DNA from: Candidatus Komeilibacteria bacterium S5_K13
GTDB lineage: Bacteria > Patescibacteriota > Patescibacteriia > UBA1558 > S5-K13
Length of the DNA stretch: 36,739 nt
Direction of reading: 5' to 3'
Assembly (NCBI GenBank): GCA_019248485.1
Contig: JAEHGL010000009.1
Location: 1 to 36,739, forward strand
In this document: in pieces, positions 8,994-16,331 of the stretch
Layout of the letters: the number at the start of each line of letters is the position of its first letter
Numbering within the stretch: position 1 is the stretch's first letter
Notes under the pieces: generated by a model
Database searches by the model: none
What the model saw: only the letters and a program-made list of their open reading frames with translations
Told to the model about the DNA's origin: nothing
Made by a program: the position numbers and the translations under genes

Positions 8994-10268
8994 CTAAAAT
9001 AAGCTAGACCGTTCTTTCTTAAACCTATTTATTTCACTTTCCGAAAAAATATTTATTTTACCATACTCTCCATCATATCCTGGAATTAAATTTACTTTGT
9101 TTTCTCTTACTCTAATTATTGCATCCGCAATTCTTGCATCGATTTTTTTTAATTTGTCGTAAGGAATATTTAATAAAATATTAAATTCGTTTTCAAATTT
9201 TTTTATTATTTCAAAATAAAAGTTATCCACTCTTTTACTATTTCGTCCTACTCTTATAGATTCCGAAATTATTTTTTTCAATCCAATTAAATTTTTATAG
9301 GGAATAAAATAGTTTTCTTTTTCTAACTTTGAAATTTCTTCATCACTTCTATCACAAAGAGTTTCTACACGATGCAACACTCCAAGTGTTAATTCCTTTT
9401 TACAAACAGGGCATATATTTTTTTGCCTTATAGATTCAAGCGGATCTAAATTTATTCCACAATTTCTATGGCCATCATTATAGTAAGTTCCTTCTTCTGC
9501 ATAAAATTCTATTGTGTATAAAAATTTATTTTTATTTTTATTTTTAAAAATTTCATATATCTCATCATATGAAAAATTTTCTAGAGAAATGACATTTGCT
9601 TCTCTTCCCAAATTTTCTACGCTATGTGCATCTGAATTTGATACAAGTAAATAATTATCTAATGAACTCACTTGCCAATTCATTCTTGGATCAGATGACA
9701 ACCCTGTCTCAACGGCAAAAATATATCTTGAGTATTCTTCAAAACATTCCTCTATACTATCAAATCCTGATTTTGATCCCAAGGTTGCAAACCATGGCGT
9801 CCAAATATGTGCAGGAATTATTAAACTTTTATTATTTATAGCAAGTGCGATTTGCAAAACATCTATCACATCCATTCCAAGAATTGGCCTACCATCTGAT
9901 TTGAGATTTTTTCCTCTACTTATTAATTCATTGTTAAACTTTTTCACAGAGTCGATGTCTGGCATCAAAATACAAATATGTATTCTTCTTACTTTTCCAT
10001 TTTTCTTATATATACACGACACTTCTGTTGAAAGGATAAAATATATATCGCTATATTCGCCACTTTTTAGACTATAGAGACCCTTTCCATTGCTCTTCAT
10101 AAGTTCTTCAAATTCTTTTATCCAAACTGGATGAGTAAAATCTCCACTTCCTACTATATTAATACCTTTTATGTGGGACCATTTTGCTATATTCTCAAAC
10201 GTTAGCTCCTTGGAACAGGCTCTTGAAAAACGAGAATGTATATGAAAATCTAATATTGCTTTGTGCAT
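8994..10268 (-). CDS. PHP-family phosphoesterase with zinc ribbon (COG1379-like)
   Basis: This 424-residue protein starts MHKAILDFHIHSRFSRACSK, the PHP metal-binding motif HxH (H9, H11). Further PHP motifs are GSGDFTHPVW, STEVSCIY, PAHIWTPWFATLG and SNSDAHS. A zinc ribbon follows (ICPVCKKELTLGVLHR) and the C-terminus contains a helix-hairpin-helix-like stretch (KIDARIADAIIRVRENKV). This layout matches the PHP phosphoesterases with Zn ribbon that are often mislabelled as UvrD-like helicases. The likely activity is a metal-dependent phosphoesterase acting on nucleic acid; the substrate is unknown. It stands alone on the minus strand and is convergent with the H1-like gene. Confidence 0.85.
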   Translation of the reverse strand: MHKAILDFHIHSRFSRACSKELTFENIAKWSHIKGINIVGSGDFTHPVWIKEFEELMKSNGKGLYSLKSGEYSDIYFILSTEVSCIYKKNGKVRRIHICILMPDIDSVKKFNNELISRGKNLKSDGRPILGMDVIDVLQIALAINNKSLIIPAHIWTPWFATLGSKSGFDSIEECFEEYSRYIFAVETGLSSDPRMNWQVSSLDNYLLVSNSDAHSVENLGREANVISLENFSYDEIYEIFKNKNKNKFLYTIEFYAEEGTYYNDGHRNCGINLDPLESIRQKNICPVCKKELTLGVLHRVETLCDRSDEEISKLEKENYFIPYKNLIGLKKIISESIRVGRNSKRVDNFYFEIIKKFENEFNILLNIPYDKLKKIDARIADAIIRVRENKVNLIPGYDGEYGKINIFSESEINRFKKERSSLF

Positions 10269-10342
10269 ATACCTTGAAATAAATAATTAGTTTATTTAAT
10301 TTTAATCTATATATAGCAAAAAACAAGCTGGCTTCATAGATC

Positions 10343-10393
10343 CCAACCCTGAGTTGGTGTTAATTTGACAAAAAATTCAATTAAATCTAAGAT
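10343..10393 (+). promoter_or_regulatory. Cassette promoter 1 with operator-like palindrome
   Basis: The -35 box TTGACA is at 10365-10370. An exact 17-bp spacer separates it from TAAGAT at 10388-10393 (4 of 6 matches to the -10 consensus). Upstream lies the imperfect palindrome AACCCTGAGTT inside CCAAC(10343-10347)...GTTGG(10353-10357). The whole region is nearly repeated at 11943-12008 before the next gene. Confidence 0.75.
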
Positions 10394-10425
10394 ATTTACA
10401 AATATAAAAAATATGGGAGGAAACC

Positions 10426-11877
10426 ATGAAAGAACAAAACAACGAAGCTAAGGTTGATCTTTCTGCAGTAAAATGGATTCTGAGATACCGTTTTATCAAT
10501 GGGGCCAAAAAAGAAGACGAGCTGAAATCTATTATCGACAACATACATGTAGGTAGTGCAGAAATGCCGTCAATCAAACTAATGGCTCTTATGGAAATGA
10601 AAGAATTATCTTTCCAAGATGTATATGAGCTTGTTTTGAAAAAAGAAACTAAAAAAACGGGCGACTGTGAATCCTATAAGGTAAATGAAACTCTGCGCAG
10701 TATTGTCATAAAAAGTATAAGCCAATATATCACATTCTCTCAAAACATTGAACTATGTGCCGAAAAACACTATCTATTCCGTAATTTTTGTGAGTCAATT
10801 GGCTTAAAATATTTTACAGCAGAACAAATCAAAGAATTTTCGCTTGGAGTTAAAAATCTCGAATCTCATAATAATAGATTACGAGAAATTAACTATGAAT
10901 GCTTCATGCAAATTTCAGCAGAGTTTATTAATTGGCAAAATCTTCTAAAAGAAACATCTTTAGATGAATGTATTGAAATATGCAAAAACATTGACAGGGG
11001 TAAAAATTATCCCTACGTGTGGGGCGCTTTTTTAGAAGATCTATGGGAAAACCTGAACGAAAAAAAACAAGATGACCTTGTAAAACAAATTAACAACTCA
11101 AGTGCTGGTAGCATTCTAATTAAAAAAAGACCCCTTACAAACGGCCAGATACTTGATATATGTAGGAAGTGGAAAAATTTTAACCTTTGGATTCAAGCAT
11201 TAGACAGGATTGATTGGTCCCTTGTTCCAACAGAAGAAATAAATCAAATTATAGAAGATGCTGAAAAAGATGGTGTGTTATTATTTTCTTTAGGACTAGT
11301 TAGGGTACTAAAAATAAATGGGGATTGCCTGAAAAAAATTAACAAAATAAATAGATACAACGACTGGAGCTTCACAAAAGAGGTTCTTGAAAACATTCCT
11401 CATACATTTAAACAGCTCTTAAAACTTCCCAAGATAATTGATGACAAACCGTCAGGATTACTAATGATCGGGTGCAACAATCTTACAGATGAAGAATTTG
11501 ATACATTAGTTGAGAATGGTTTTCTATCTTGGGGAGATGACGCAGTTACTTACTCAAAAACATCCCTGATGTGTCTTCATGCCATACTAAAATATGGCGC
11601 AAAACACAATTCTTGGAAACGACTTTATCAAAAAGTTAGCGATGACGAGCCCAGCGCAGAAGATATAATAAAAATCTGCGAGACTATTATAAGCAACGTA
11701 AATCAAGAAGTTTTCAGGGATTTAGCATATAATATTCCCTGGGGAAATTACTCTCCAGAGGAGATAATAAAAATCTGTAAGGCTTCAAACAATAACCCCC
11801 ACATGTTAGATCGGGCACTTGAAAAAACAATTGGTGCGATAAATGAAAAACTCTTCAAAAGAAAAACAAAACAATAA
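10426..11877 (+). CDS. Helical-repeat protein of unknown function
   Basis: This 483-residue, all-helical-looking protein is not recognised as a named family. It contains degenerate repeats of about 35-60 residues with cores such as SLDECIEICKN, TNGQILDICRKW, SAEDIIKICET and SPEEIIKICKA. Several are preceded by a W-rich turn (FINWQNLL, RIDWSLVP, NIPWGNYS). A strong Shine-Dalgarno GGGAGG (10415-10420) lies 5 nt before ATG 10426. There is no signal peptide or membrane helix. It has its own promoter and terminator, both nearly duplicated around the next gene. It may be a scaffold or binding protein; the function is unknown. Confidence 0.85.
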   Translation: MKEQNNEAKVDLSAVKWILRYRFINGAKKEDELKSIIDNIHVGSAEMPSIKLMALMEMKELSFQDVYELVLKKETKKTGDCESYKVNETLRSIVIKSISQYITFSQNIELCAEKHYLFRNFCESIGLKYFTAEQIKEFSLGVKNLESHNNRLREINYECFMQISAEFINWQNLLKETSLDECIEICKNIDRGKNYPYVWGAFLEDLWENLNEKKQDDLVKQINNSSAGSILIKKRPLTNGQILDICRKWKNFNLWIQALDRIDWSLVPTEEINQIIEDAEKDGVLLFSLGLVRVLKINGDCLKKINKINRYNDWSFTKEVLENIPHTFKQLLKLPKIIDDKPSGLLMIGCNNLTDEEFDTLVENGFLSWGDDAVTYSKTSLMCLHAILKYGAKHNSWKRLYQKVSDDEPSAEDIIKICETIISNVNQEVFRDLAYNIPWGNYSPEEIIKICKASNNNPHMLDRALEKTIGAINEKLFKRKTKQ

Positions 11878-11884
11878 ACTACAT

Positions 11885-11917
11885 AAACGCCTTGTTAATA
11901 AACTTGGCGTTTTTTTT
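11885..11917 (+). terminator. Cassette terminator 1
   Basis: AACGCC (11886-11891) pairs with GGCGTT (11906-11911) over a 14-nt loop and is followed by a T tract. The same hairpin, including its loop, recurs at 12735-12760. Confidence 0.85.
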
Positions 11918-11922
11918 GATAT

Positions 11923-11995
11923 CCAACCCAGGGCTAATCTTTGACTAACCCTGGGTTGGTATTAATTTGACAAAAAACTCAATTAAACCTAAGAT
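11923..11995 (+). promoter_or_regulatory. Cassette promoter 2 with 11-bp inverted repeat
   Basis: The -35 TTGACA is at 11967-11972 and TAAGAT at 11990-11995, with an exact 17-bp spacer. Upstream, CCAACCCAGGG (11923-11933) and CCCTGGGTTGG (11949-11959) form a perfect inverted repeat with a 15-nt gap. The promoter-proximal arm itself contains the palindrome AACCCTGGGTT. This arrangement looks like a repressor site copied, with small changes, from the promoter at 10343-10393. Confidence 0.75.
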
Positions 11996-12026
11996 ATTTA
12001 CAAATATCAAAACTAAGGAGGATGTT

Positions 12027-12725
12027 ATGTGTGGAGCATGCGTTCAAACAGAAGAAATAAGTGGCGTATTCAAGGAATTAATGAATCTCATCCTGAATGC
12101 TGTATTACTTAAACCGGAAATATTTACACAAAAAGGTTATCAAATTCATTGCGGTATAGGCGCAAGAACATTCAAGAAGGGTTCTCTAAAAAAGATACAC
12201 ATACTCGGTGGAAATGGGATTGATGATGAAGATAATAAGGTCTTATTATCAATCGATAGATGGGATTGGTATCCACTTGAAAAAGAAATCCGCTTTATAG
12301 TTCACGATGAAACAATAACCCTCGTCTTACTTGAAATACTTGCATCTCAAAAAGAGTTCTTCGTGAAAAATGGGTTGAACCAAAAAGTCTTTATCTTTCA
12401 CAATTTCCCGTGCTGTATATCTTCAAATATAGTGGGGCTTAATCAATCTTTCCTTATTGCCAAAGTGTCTGGATCAGAAAAAATGCTTCCAATTCAAGCT
12501 GGTATTGTAAGAAATAGCATTCCATACGATAAGCAATATTCCCATGAAGAAGACATATCAACGGGTGGAATCAATTTTTATGAGGGTAAAAGCCATAAAA
12601 ACGTAATTGATATTAACCAAGTAGATCGGGCTGAATTGAAACTGTTTGATTGTGACAAATTTGCATTTTCAACAGATCTGACAGCCATAAAAAGATATCT
12701 GCCAGAATTATTTAAACTTCTCTAA
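12027..12725 (+). CDS. Hypothetical protein, second cassette gene
   Basis: The protein is 232 residues from ATG 12027, starting MCGACVQTEE. The start is set by AAGGAGG at 12015-12021, 5 nt upstream. An in-frame TTG at 11967 is the -35 box of the promoter and cannot be the start. I do not recognise the family. It appears globular and mixed alpha/beta, with cysteines in the first residues (MCGAC) and a central FHNFPCCISSN segment. No signal peptide or transmembrane helix is visible. It shares promoter, leader and terminator sequences with the unrelated gene just upstream, so the two form matching single-gene units. Confidence 0.8.
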   Translation: MCGACVQTEEISGVFKELMNLILNAVLLKPEIFTQKGYQIHCGIGARTFKKGSLKKIHILGGNGIDDEDNKVLLSIDRWDWYPLEKEIRFIVHDETITLVLLEILASQKEFFVKNGLNQKVFIFHNFPCCISSNIVGLNQSFLIAKVSGSEKMLPIQAGIVRNSIPYDKQYSHEEDISTGGINFYEGKSHKNVIDINQVDRAELKLFDCDKFAFSTDLTAIKRYLPELFKLL

Positions 12726-12733
12726 GAACCTAT

Positions 12734-12765
12734 AAACGCCTTGTTAATAAACTTGGCGTTTTTTT
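12734..12765 (+). terminator. Cassette terminator 2
   Basis: AACGCC (12735-12740) pairs with GGCGTT (12755-12760), followed by five more T. Stem and loop are identical to the terminator at 11886-11911. Confidence 0.85.
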
Positions 12766-12770
12766 GATAC

Positions 12771-12800
12771 TTGAATACCTCAACAAATTCATTGTATAAT
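12771..12800 (+). promoter_or_regulatory. Promoter for the two small CxxC genes
   Basis: TTGAAT (12771-12776) lies 18 bp from a perfect TATAAT (12795-12800). The gene at 12827 starts 26 nt after the -10 box. Confidence 0.65.
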
Positions 12801-12826
12801 AATAATATAAGAATTATTCGAAAAAT

Positions 12827-13024
12827 ATGGACAATTTGTGTATAAAATGCCAAATGGATGAGGTGTTTTTGGACGGATTATGTGAGGATTGCTACGAAGA
12901 GCAATTTGAGGATCAAAAAAAAGATACTACACATGACAAAATGGTTGTTCATAGCGCAGGACTAAAAAATCAACCCTTTCAAAATAGAGGAATTGATAAA
13001 TTAAATAAACTAAAACGAAAATAA
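12827..13024 (+). CDS. Small zinc-ribbon-like CxxC protein (65 aa)
   Basis: This 65-residue protein starts MDNLCIKC and has C5, C8, C19 and C22 (CxxC-x10-CxxC), a likely zinc knuckle. An acidic stretch and a basic tail (DKLNKLKRK) follow. The same cysteine spacing and flanking residues (NLC..C, then C..C-x-E) occur in the 85-residue protein at 15366-15623, so they are probable paralogues. It is followed after 1 nt by another small cysteine protein and shares its promoter. Function unknown; such proteins may bind nucleic acid or another protein. Confidence 0.75.
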   Translation: MDNLCIKCQMDEVFLDGLCEDCYEEQFEDQKKDTTHDKMVVHSAGLKNQPFQNRGIDKLNKLKRK

Positions 13025-13025
13025 T

Positions 13026-13223
13026 ATGGAAAAATTTAAGATACCCTGTGACTGTGGAGTTTGTGATGAGTGTATTGCAAGAGAGGAAAATCTACACATA
13101 AAAAACAACGGCCGTGAAAAAAGACACACAAAACCACCCATAGATGATCATTTAGTAGACCCTAAAGAAAAAACTCCTAAAAGACCAGACACAACAAGAG
13201 AGGGAGATATATTTGAATTGTAA
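13026..13223 (+). CDS. Small Cys-rich protein (65 aa)
   Basis: The protein has C8, C10, C13 and C16 (CDCGVCDEC), a compact potential metal site. A hydrophilic, Pro/Lys-rich, probably disordered tail ends GDIFEL. It starts 1 nt after the stop of the preceding CxxC gene and is certainly co-transcribed with it. I do not recognise the family. A bidirectional terminator follows 18 nt later. Confidence 0.7.
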   Translation: MEKFKIPCDCGVCDECIAREENLHIKNNGREKRHTKPPIDDHLVDPKEKTPKRPDTTREGDIFEL

Positions 13224-13241
13224 ATATTATAAAAATTTATC

Positions 13242-13270
13242 AAAAAGAGAGCTAGCAATACTCTCTTTTT
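13242..13270. terminator. Bidirectional terminator between convergent genes
   Basis: A perfect 10-bp stem joins AAAAAGAGAG (13242-13251) and CTCTCTTTTT (13261-13270). The A and T tracts serve transcription from both sides. Confidence 0.9.
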
Positions 13271-13284
13271 TATTGCAAATAAAT

Positions 13285-13839
13285 TTATTTGAGATGCTCT
13301 ATATTCTCTAATAGCACATCAAAGCGATTATATCCACTATCTATATTAAAATGGCCTGCACCATGTATCAAATTAACTTGTACTCCTAATTTATAAGCTA
13401 AATTTTGAGATTTTTCTAGTGAAACATATGGATCATTATCTGAATGAACTATGGTAAAATTTTTAGAATGGTTTTTTATTTTATCAAAATCAAACTCCTT
13501 GCTTATAAATGTTTTATTAATACTATCAAAAATTGGATTATCCAGTAATTCTATAAATCCGGATACTAAATAACTAGCCCTGATTTGAAAATCAATATTT
13601 TCTAAAATGTTTAACAAAAAAGCCACACCAATGCTGTGACCTATTAATATTGAATCTTCTTTAAGATATTTTCTATATCCTTCAAAAACCTTTGACCAGT
13701 TTTCTAAGCTCTGATTTTCTGGAGTAGGAAAATTTGGAGAAAAAACATTGTGACCAATCTTTTCAAGACTATTCCTAAGCCATGGAATCCAGTTCTCCTC
13801 TGAATTACCGTATGCGCCATGAAATATAAAAATATTCAT
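13285..13839 (-). CDS. RBBP9/YdeN-family alpha/beta serine hydrolase
   Basis: This 184-residue protein starts MNIFIFHGAYGNSEENWIPW. It carries the nucleophile elbow GHSIG (S69), the acid in HSDNDPYV (D136) and the His in GAGHFN (H163). This short alpha/beta fold with SDNDP and GHFN is characteristic of the RBBP9/YdeN (DUF452/DUF676-like) small esterases. The substrate is unknown. It is the last gene of a four-gene minus-strand operon, 7 nt after the upstream gene. Confidence 0.88.
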   Translation of the reverse strand: MNIFIFHGAYGNSEENWIPWLRNSLEKIGHNVFSPNFPTPENQSLENWSKVFEGYRKYLKEDSILIGHSIGVAFLLNILENIDFQIRASYLVSGFIELLDNPIFDSINKTFISKEFDFDKIKNHSKNFTIVHSDNDPYVSLEKSQNLAYKLGVQVNLIHGAGHFNIDSGYNRFDVLLENIEHLK

Positions 13840-13846
13840 AAATCAT

Positions 13847-14380
13847 TTACTCAATACAACAATCAATTGCCTTTTTAACCAATCCACCAAGTTTTCCAAA
13901 AAAACCTTTTTTTTCTTTATCGTTTTTATCAAGTGCACTATCATCAATTTTTTTTACATCACCAACATTTAATAACTTCATATTTATTCCCCAGAAAAGC
14001 GAATATAGGTTATAGGCTTTTTCAAATAATTCATAAGCTTCTTCTTTCTTATCCATTCCAAGCTGTTTTGTGCCAACTTCCATAAGTCTCATTGATGCTG
14101 CAAGTAAATGCTTTGAAATACACCAAACCTCTCCTTCATATTCTTTGATAATTTTTTTGAGTAGTTCTTTTCGCATTTCACGAACATCTTTTATCAAATC
14201 ATAATAATCATTATTTCCAGTTTTTGCACCAGAAAAAAAGAAATGCTCTTCAATACTAATAAGATTCATTATCGCAATGCTCAAATCCTGGTCAGAGGAC
14301 AAATCCATTTTTTCTTGCTTTTTCATATGATCAACGCGCTCCACAAACTCACTAATTTTTTTTGATAAATCTTCGCTCAT
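13847..14380 (-). CDS. Conserved-looking helical protein, unknown
   Basis: This 177-residue, mostly alpha-helical soluble protein has a TPR-like stretch (MDKKEEAYELFEKAYNLYSL) and a basic, Gly-rich tail (KKGFFGKLGGLVKKAIDCC) that could be amphipathic and membrane-associated. I do not recognise a family. It lies 4 nt downstream of the CPxC membrane gene and 7 nt upstream of the hydrolase, so it belongs to the same operon. Confidence 0.75.
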   Translation of the reverse strand: MSEDLSKKISEFVERVDHMKKQEKMDLSSDQDLSIAIMNLISIEEHFFFSGAKTGNNDYYDLIKDVREMRKELLKKIIKEYEGEVWCISKHLLAASMRLMEVGTKQLGMDKKEEAYELFEKAYNLYSLFWGINMKLLNVGDVKKIDDSALDKNDKEKKGFFGKLGGLVKKAIDCCIE

Positions 14381-14384
14381 ATAT

Positions 14385-14882
14385 TTATCTTGTTATTAAA
14401 TAAAATAAGAAACTAAGTACTGATAATGAAAATATAGGTACAACAACTTTTTCAAATGGAAAATGCGCTTTACCATTTTTTTTCTTCATATATTCATATA
14501 ATCTAGATGATAATAAAAACACGATACTTCCAACAATAATTCCTAAAATCAATTTATTTACTCCTAGTAAATTATTAAATGGATGAAATATAGATTTCAT
14601 AAAAAACAAAGGAACTACAACGATGGCATAATAAAAAACAAATGATGCTGGCACAATCCACTTCGTTCTCTGATATTTTCTAATATACCAGTTGATAGTC
14701 CACATTGCCATTGATACCGTAAGCGCTCCTATCCAAATACCTGAAACAGTATCATCTATTCCCAAATACTGCGCAAGACCAACACCGGCTCCTACCGCAA
14801 CAGTACATACTGGGCAAACCGCTAATGCTTTTTTTGTCATTAACAATAAAATAGTTATTATAAAAAATTTATATCGTCTCAT
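14385..14882 (-). CDS. Multi-pass membrane protein with N-terminal CPVC motif
   Basis: This 165-residue protein starts with a hydrophobic signal-like segment, then AVCPVCTVAVGAGVGLAQYL. A CxxC sits at the start of the exposed part, followed by about four membrane helices (around residues 45-60, 75-95, 110-125 and 145-162). The start overlaps the TGA of the thiol-redox lipoprotein by 4 nt (ATGA), so the two products probably act together. A role in electron transfer to extracytoplasmic thiols is plausible, comparable to DsbB/VKOR-type partners, but there is no clear homology to those families. Confidence 0.7.
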   Translation of the reverse strand: MRRYKFFIITILLLMTKKALAVCPVCTVAVGAGVGLAQYLGIDDTVSGIWIGALTVSMAMWTINWYIRKYQRTKWIVPASFVFYYAIVVVPLFFMKSIFHPFNNLLGVNKLILGIIVGSIVFLLSSRLYEYMKKKNGKAHFPFEKVVVPIFSLSVLSFLFYLITR

Positions 14883-15247
14883 TTATTTTCTTTTTTGAAA
14901 AAATTAATTATGTCTTGATCACCCATAAAACACTGTGATTTATAATACAGAAATGGAACTCCTATATCACCCTTTATTCCACAGCTTGCTGCTCTTTCTC
15001 CTATTTCTTTAGCATTTTTTTGATCTTGAAATATTTCTTTTTGAATAATATCATATTTTTTGAGAATTCCATTTTCATTTATATATTGCTCTACTATTTT
15101 ACAGTGGGAACAAGTTTCTCCGTAATACAAAATCATTGTGTTTTCATTAATATCTGACGAAGTGCTAGTACTTGTATTTTGATTCTTGGACGTTACACAT
15201 CCACTTAAAATCATAGCTATTGCTAATATGAATATATATTTTTTCAT
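14879..15247 (-). CDS. Thioredoxin/glutaredoxin-like lipoprotein
   Basis: This 122-residue protein has a lipoprotein signal ending ILSGC (lipobox Cys at residue 17), then a Ser/Thr-rich linker. A glutaredoxin-like domain has the motif CSHC (MILYYGETCSHCKIVEQYI) and a cis-Pro loop (GDIGVPFLYY). It is probably anchored on the outer face of the cytoplasmic membrane to handle disulfides. It leads the minus-strand operon with the CPVC membrane protein. The extra cysteines further on (AASCGI and SQCFMG) could form a structural disulfide. Confidence 0.85.
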   Translation of the reverse strand: MKKYIFILAIAMILSGCVTSKNQNTSTSTSSDINENTMILYYGETCSHCKIVEQYINENGILKKYDIIQKEIFQDQKNAKEIGERAASCGIKGDIGVPFLYYKSQCFMGDQDIINFFKKENK

Positions 15248-15336
15248 CTATTTTTGATTTATAATAATACAAATTTATTTTTTATTGCTTATAAATTTTA
15301 ACATTACTACCTATTTTAGGCAAATTTATATACTTT

Positions 15337-15345
15337 TGTTATAAT
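15337..15345 (+). promoter_or_regulatory. Extended -10 promoter for the 85-aa CxxC gene
   Basis: TGT followed by a perfect TATAAT (15340-15345) makes an extended -10 element. TAGGCA at 15317-15322 is a weak -35 at 17-bp spacing. The gene starts 20 nt downstream. Confidence 0.6.
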
Positions 15346-15365
15346 AAGATTATAAATACAAAACT

Positions 15366-15623
15366 ATGCTAGAAAAAATCAACAAATCCGAAAATCTGTG
15401 CTCAGTTTGCCATAAAAACCCTATTTCAGCAAATGGAAAGTGTGGAGAGTGTCTAGAGAAAGAATTTAATAAAAATTCAGATTATTTAGAATATGAAGAT
15501 GAGTTCGACAACAATATACCACAACCACCCAATAAAAACGGAGAAGTTATAACCCCACCCAGACAAACAATAAACCCCACAAGGGCAATAGGACACATAA
15601 AGAAACTTAGAGAAACTATATAA
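15366..15623 (+). CDS. Small zinc-ribbon-like CxxC protein (85 aa)
   Basis: This 85-residue protein has ENLCSVCHKN and GKCGECLEKEF, giving C12, C15, C26 and C29 with the same CxxC-x10-CxxC spacing as the 65-residue protein at 12827. An acidic linker and a Pro/Thr-rich segment (NGEVITPPRQTINPTR) follow, with a short basic C-terminus. The ends resemble a zinc knuckle joined to a disordered partner-binding tail. It is transcribed alone, divergent from the redox operon. Function unknown. Confidence 0.75.
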   Translation: MLEKINKSENLCSVCHKNPISANGKCGECLEKEFNKNSDYLEYEDEFDNNIPQPPNKNGEVITPPRQTINPTRAIGHIKKLRETI

Positions 15624-15643
15624 ACTATAAGTTACTTAAATAG

Positions 15644-15672
15644 TTGACTTTATGCTATTTTTAGTATATATT
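15644..15672 (+). promoter_or_regulatory. Probable promoter of the tRNA region
   Basis: TTGACT (15644-15649), a 17-bp spacer and TATATT (15667-15672) lie upstream of the first tRNA-Arg-like unit. Related but weaker sequences precede units 2 and 3. Confidence 0.5.
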
Positions 15673-15740
15673 AAGTAAAGTTTTATATACAATACTTTTG
15701 TAATTTAAAATTTGTAATTTGACATTAAAAATTAATTATA

Positions 15741-15916
15741 TGTCCTGGTAGTTTCCGCCTCGGCTTCGCCTATGGCGAGACGGGCAACGGATAGAACAAC
15801 AGCCTTCCCTCGCAAAATAAATGAGCGAAGTTCCGCGAAGCAAAAATGATGCGAATATTATTTTTGAGGTCCCGCAGGTAACAATAGGTTTGAGTGGATT
15901 TTTGCGGGATAAGCTG
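15741..15916 (+). pseudogene. tRNA-Arg-derived unit 1, split by two structured insertions
   Basis: Bases 15741-15753 match the 5' end of the functional tRNA-Arg region at 16331. A 31-nt insertion (15754-15784) follows in the D-arm region; it can fold as a hairpin. The match resumes at 15785-15807 through the anticodon-stem 5' side, and a 102-nt insertion (15808-15909) interrupts the anticodon loop. TAAGCTG (15910-15916) then matches again, after which the 3' half of the tRNA is absent. Inside the second insertion, CCCGCA (15871-15876) pairs with TGCGGG (15903-15908). It cannot be a working tRNA as it stands, because the T arm and acceptor 3' strand are missing. Confidence 0.75.
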
Positions 15917-16007
15917 GTACATTTTATATACATTGCCCTTGTGTTATTATGGTTAATGCATATTTTATATAAAACTTTTGTAATTTGACATTGGAAATTT
16001 GTCATTT

Positions 16008-16037
16008 TCCGCCAGAGGCGGATCAGCCTTTGGCTGA
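16008..16037. repeat. REP-like double hairpin
   Basis: Two adjacent perfect 6-bp hairpins: TCCGCC-aga-GGCGGA (16008-16022) and TCAGCC-ttt-GGCTGA (16023-16037). They are GC-rich against an AT-rich background, which is typical of small dispersed palindromic repeats. Confidence 0.7.
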
Positions 16038-16050
16038 GAAATTGTTTTTA

Positions 16051-16232
16051 TGTCCTGGTAGTTTCCGCCTCGGCTCGCGCCGACGCGAGACGGGCAACGG
16101 ATAGAACAACAGTCTTCCCCCACAAAATAAATGAGCGAAGTTCCGCAAAGCGGAATGAAGCGAATATTATTTTTGGGGTCCTCGCAAATGTTGCTACTCG
16201 CTTATGCTCGTAGACATTTGCGGGATAAGCTG
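16051..16232 (+). pseudogene. tRNA-Arg-derived unit 2, split by two structured insertions
   Basis: Same organisation as unit 1, 310 bp downstream: match 16051-16063, 31-nt insertion 16064-16094, match 16095-16117 (one change), 108-nt insertion 16118-16225 and TAAGCTG 16226-16232. Again no 3' tRNA half follows. The first insertion keeps a hairpin although its sequence differs from unit 1 (CTCGCG-ccga-CGCGAG here, TCGCC-tat-GGCGA there). The second contains TTCCGC-aaa-GCGGAA and CGCAAATG...CATTTGCG. Substitutions that keep the pairing suggest the structure matters or that the insertions are related palindromic elements. Confidence 0.75.
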
Positions 16233-16331
16233 GTACATTTTATATACATTGTCCCTATATTATTATGATTGATGCATACTTTATATAAAACTTTTGTAAT
16301 TTGAAATTTGTCATTTGAAATTTTAATACAT

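Noticed and set aside
11967-12026. Extended N-terminus from TTG 11967 for the 12027 gene
   Set aside because: The TTG is part of the TTGACA -35 box and the extension contains the -10 box and the Shine-Dalgarno; ATG 12027 with AAGGAGG is the better start.
15808-15909. Group I intron in tRNA-Arg
   Set aside because: The insertion is about 100 nt, lacks room for the catalytic core, and the downstream tRNA half is absent.
15736-16005. Minus-strand reading frame across tRNA-Arg-like unit 1
   Set aside because: It runs through non-coding repeats and structured insertions; the protein has no family character.
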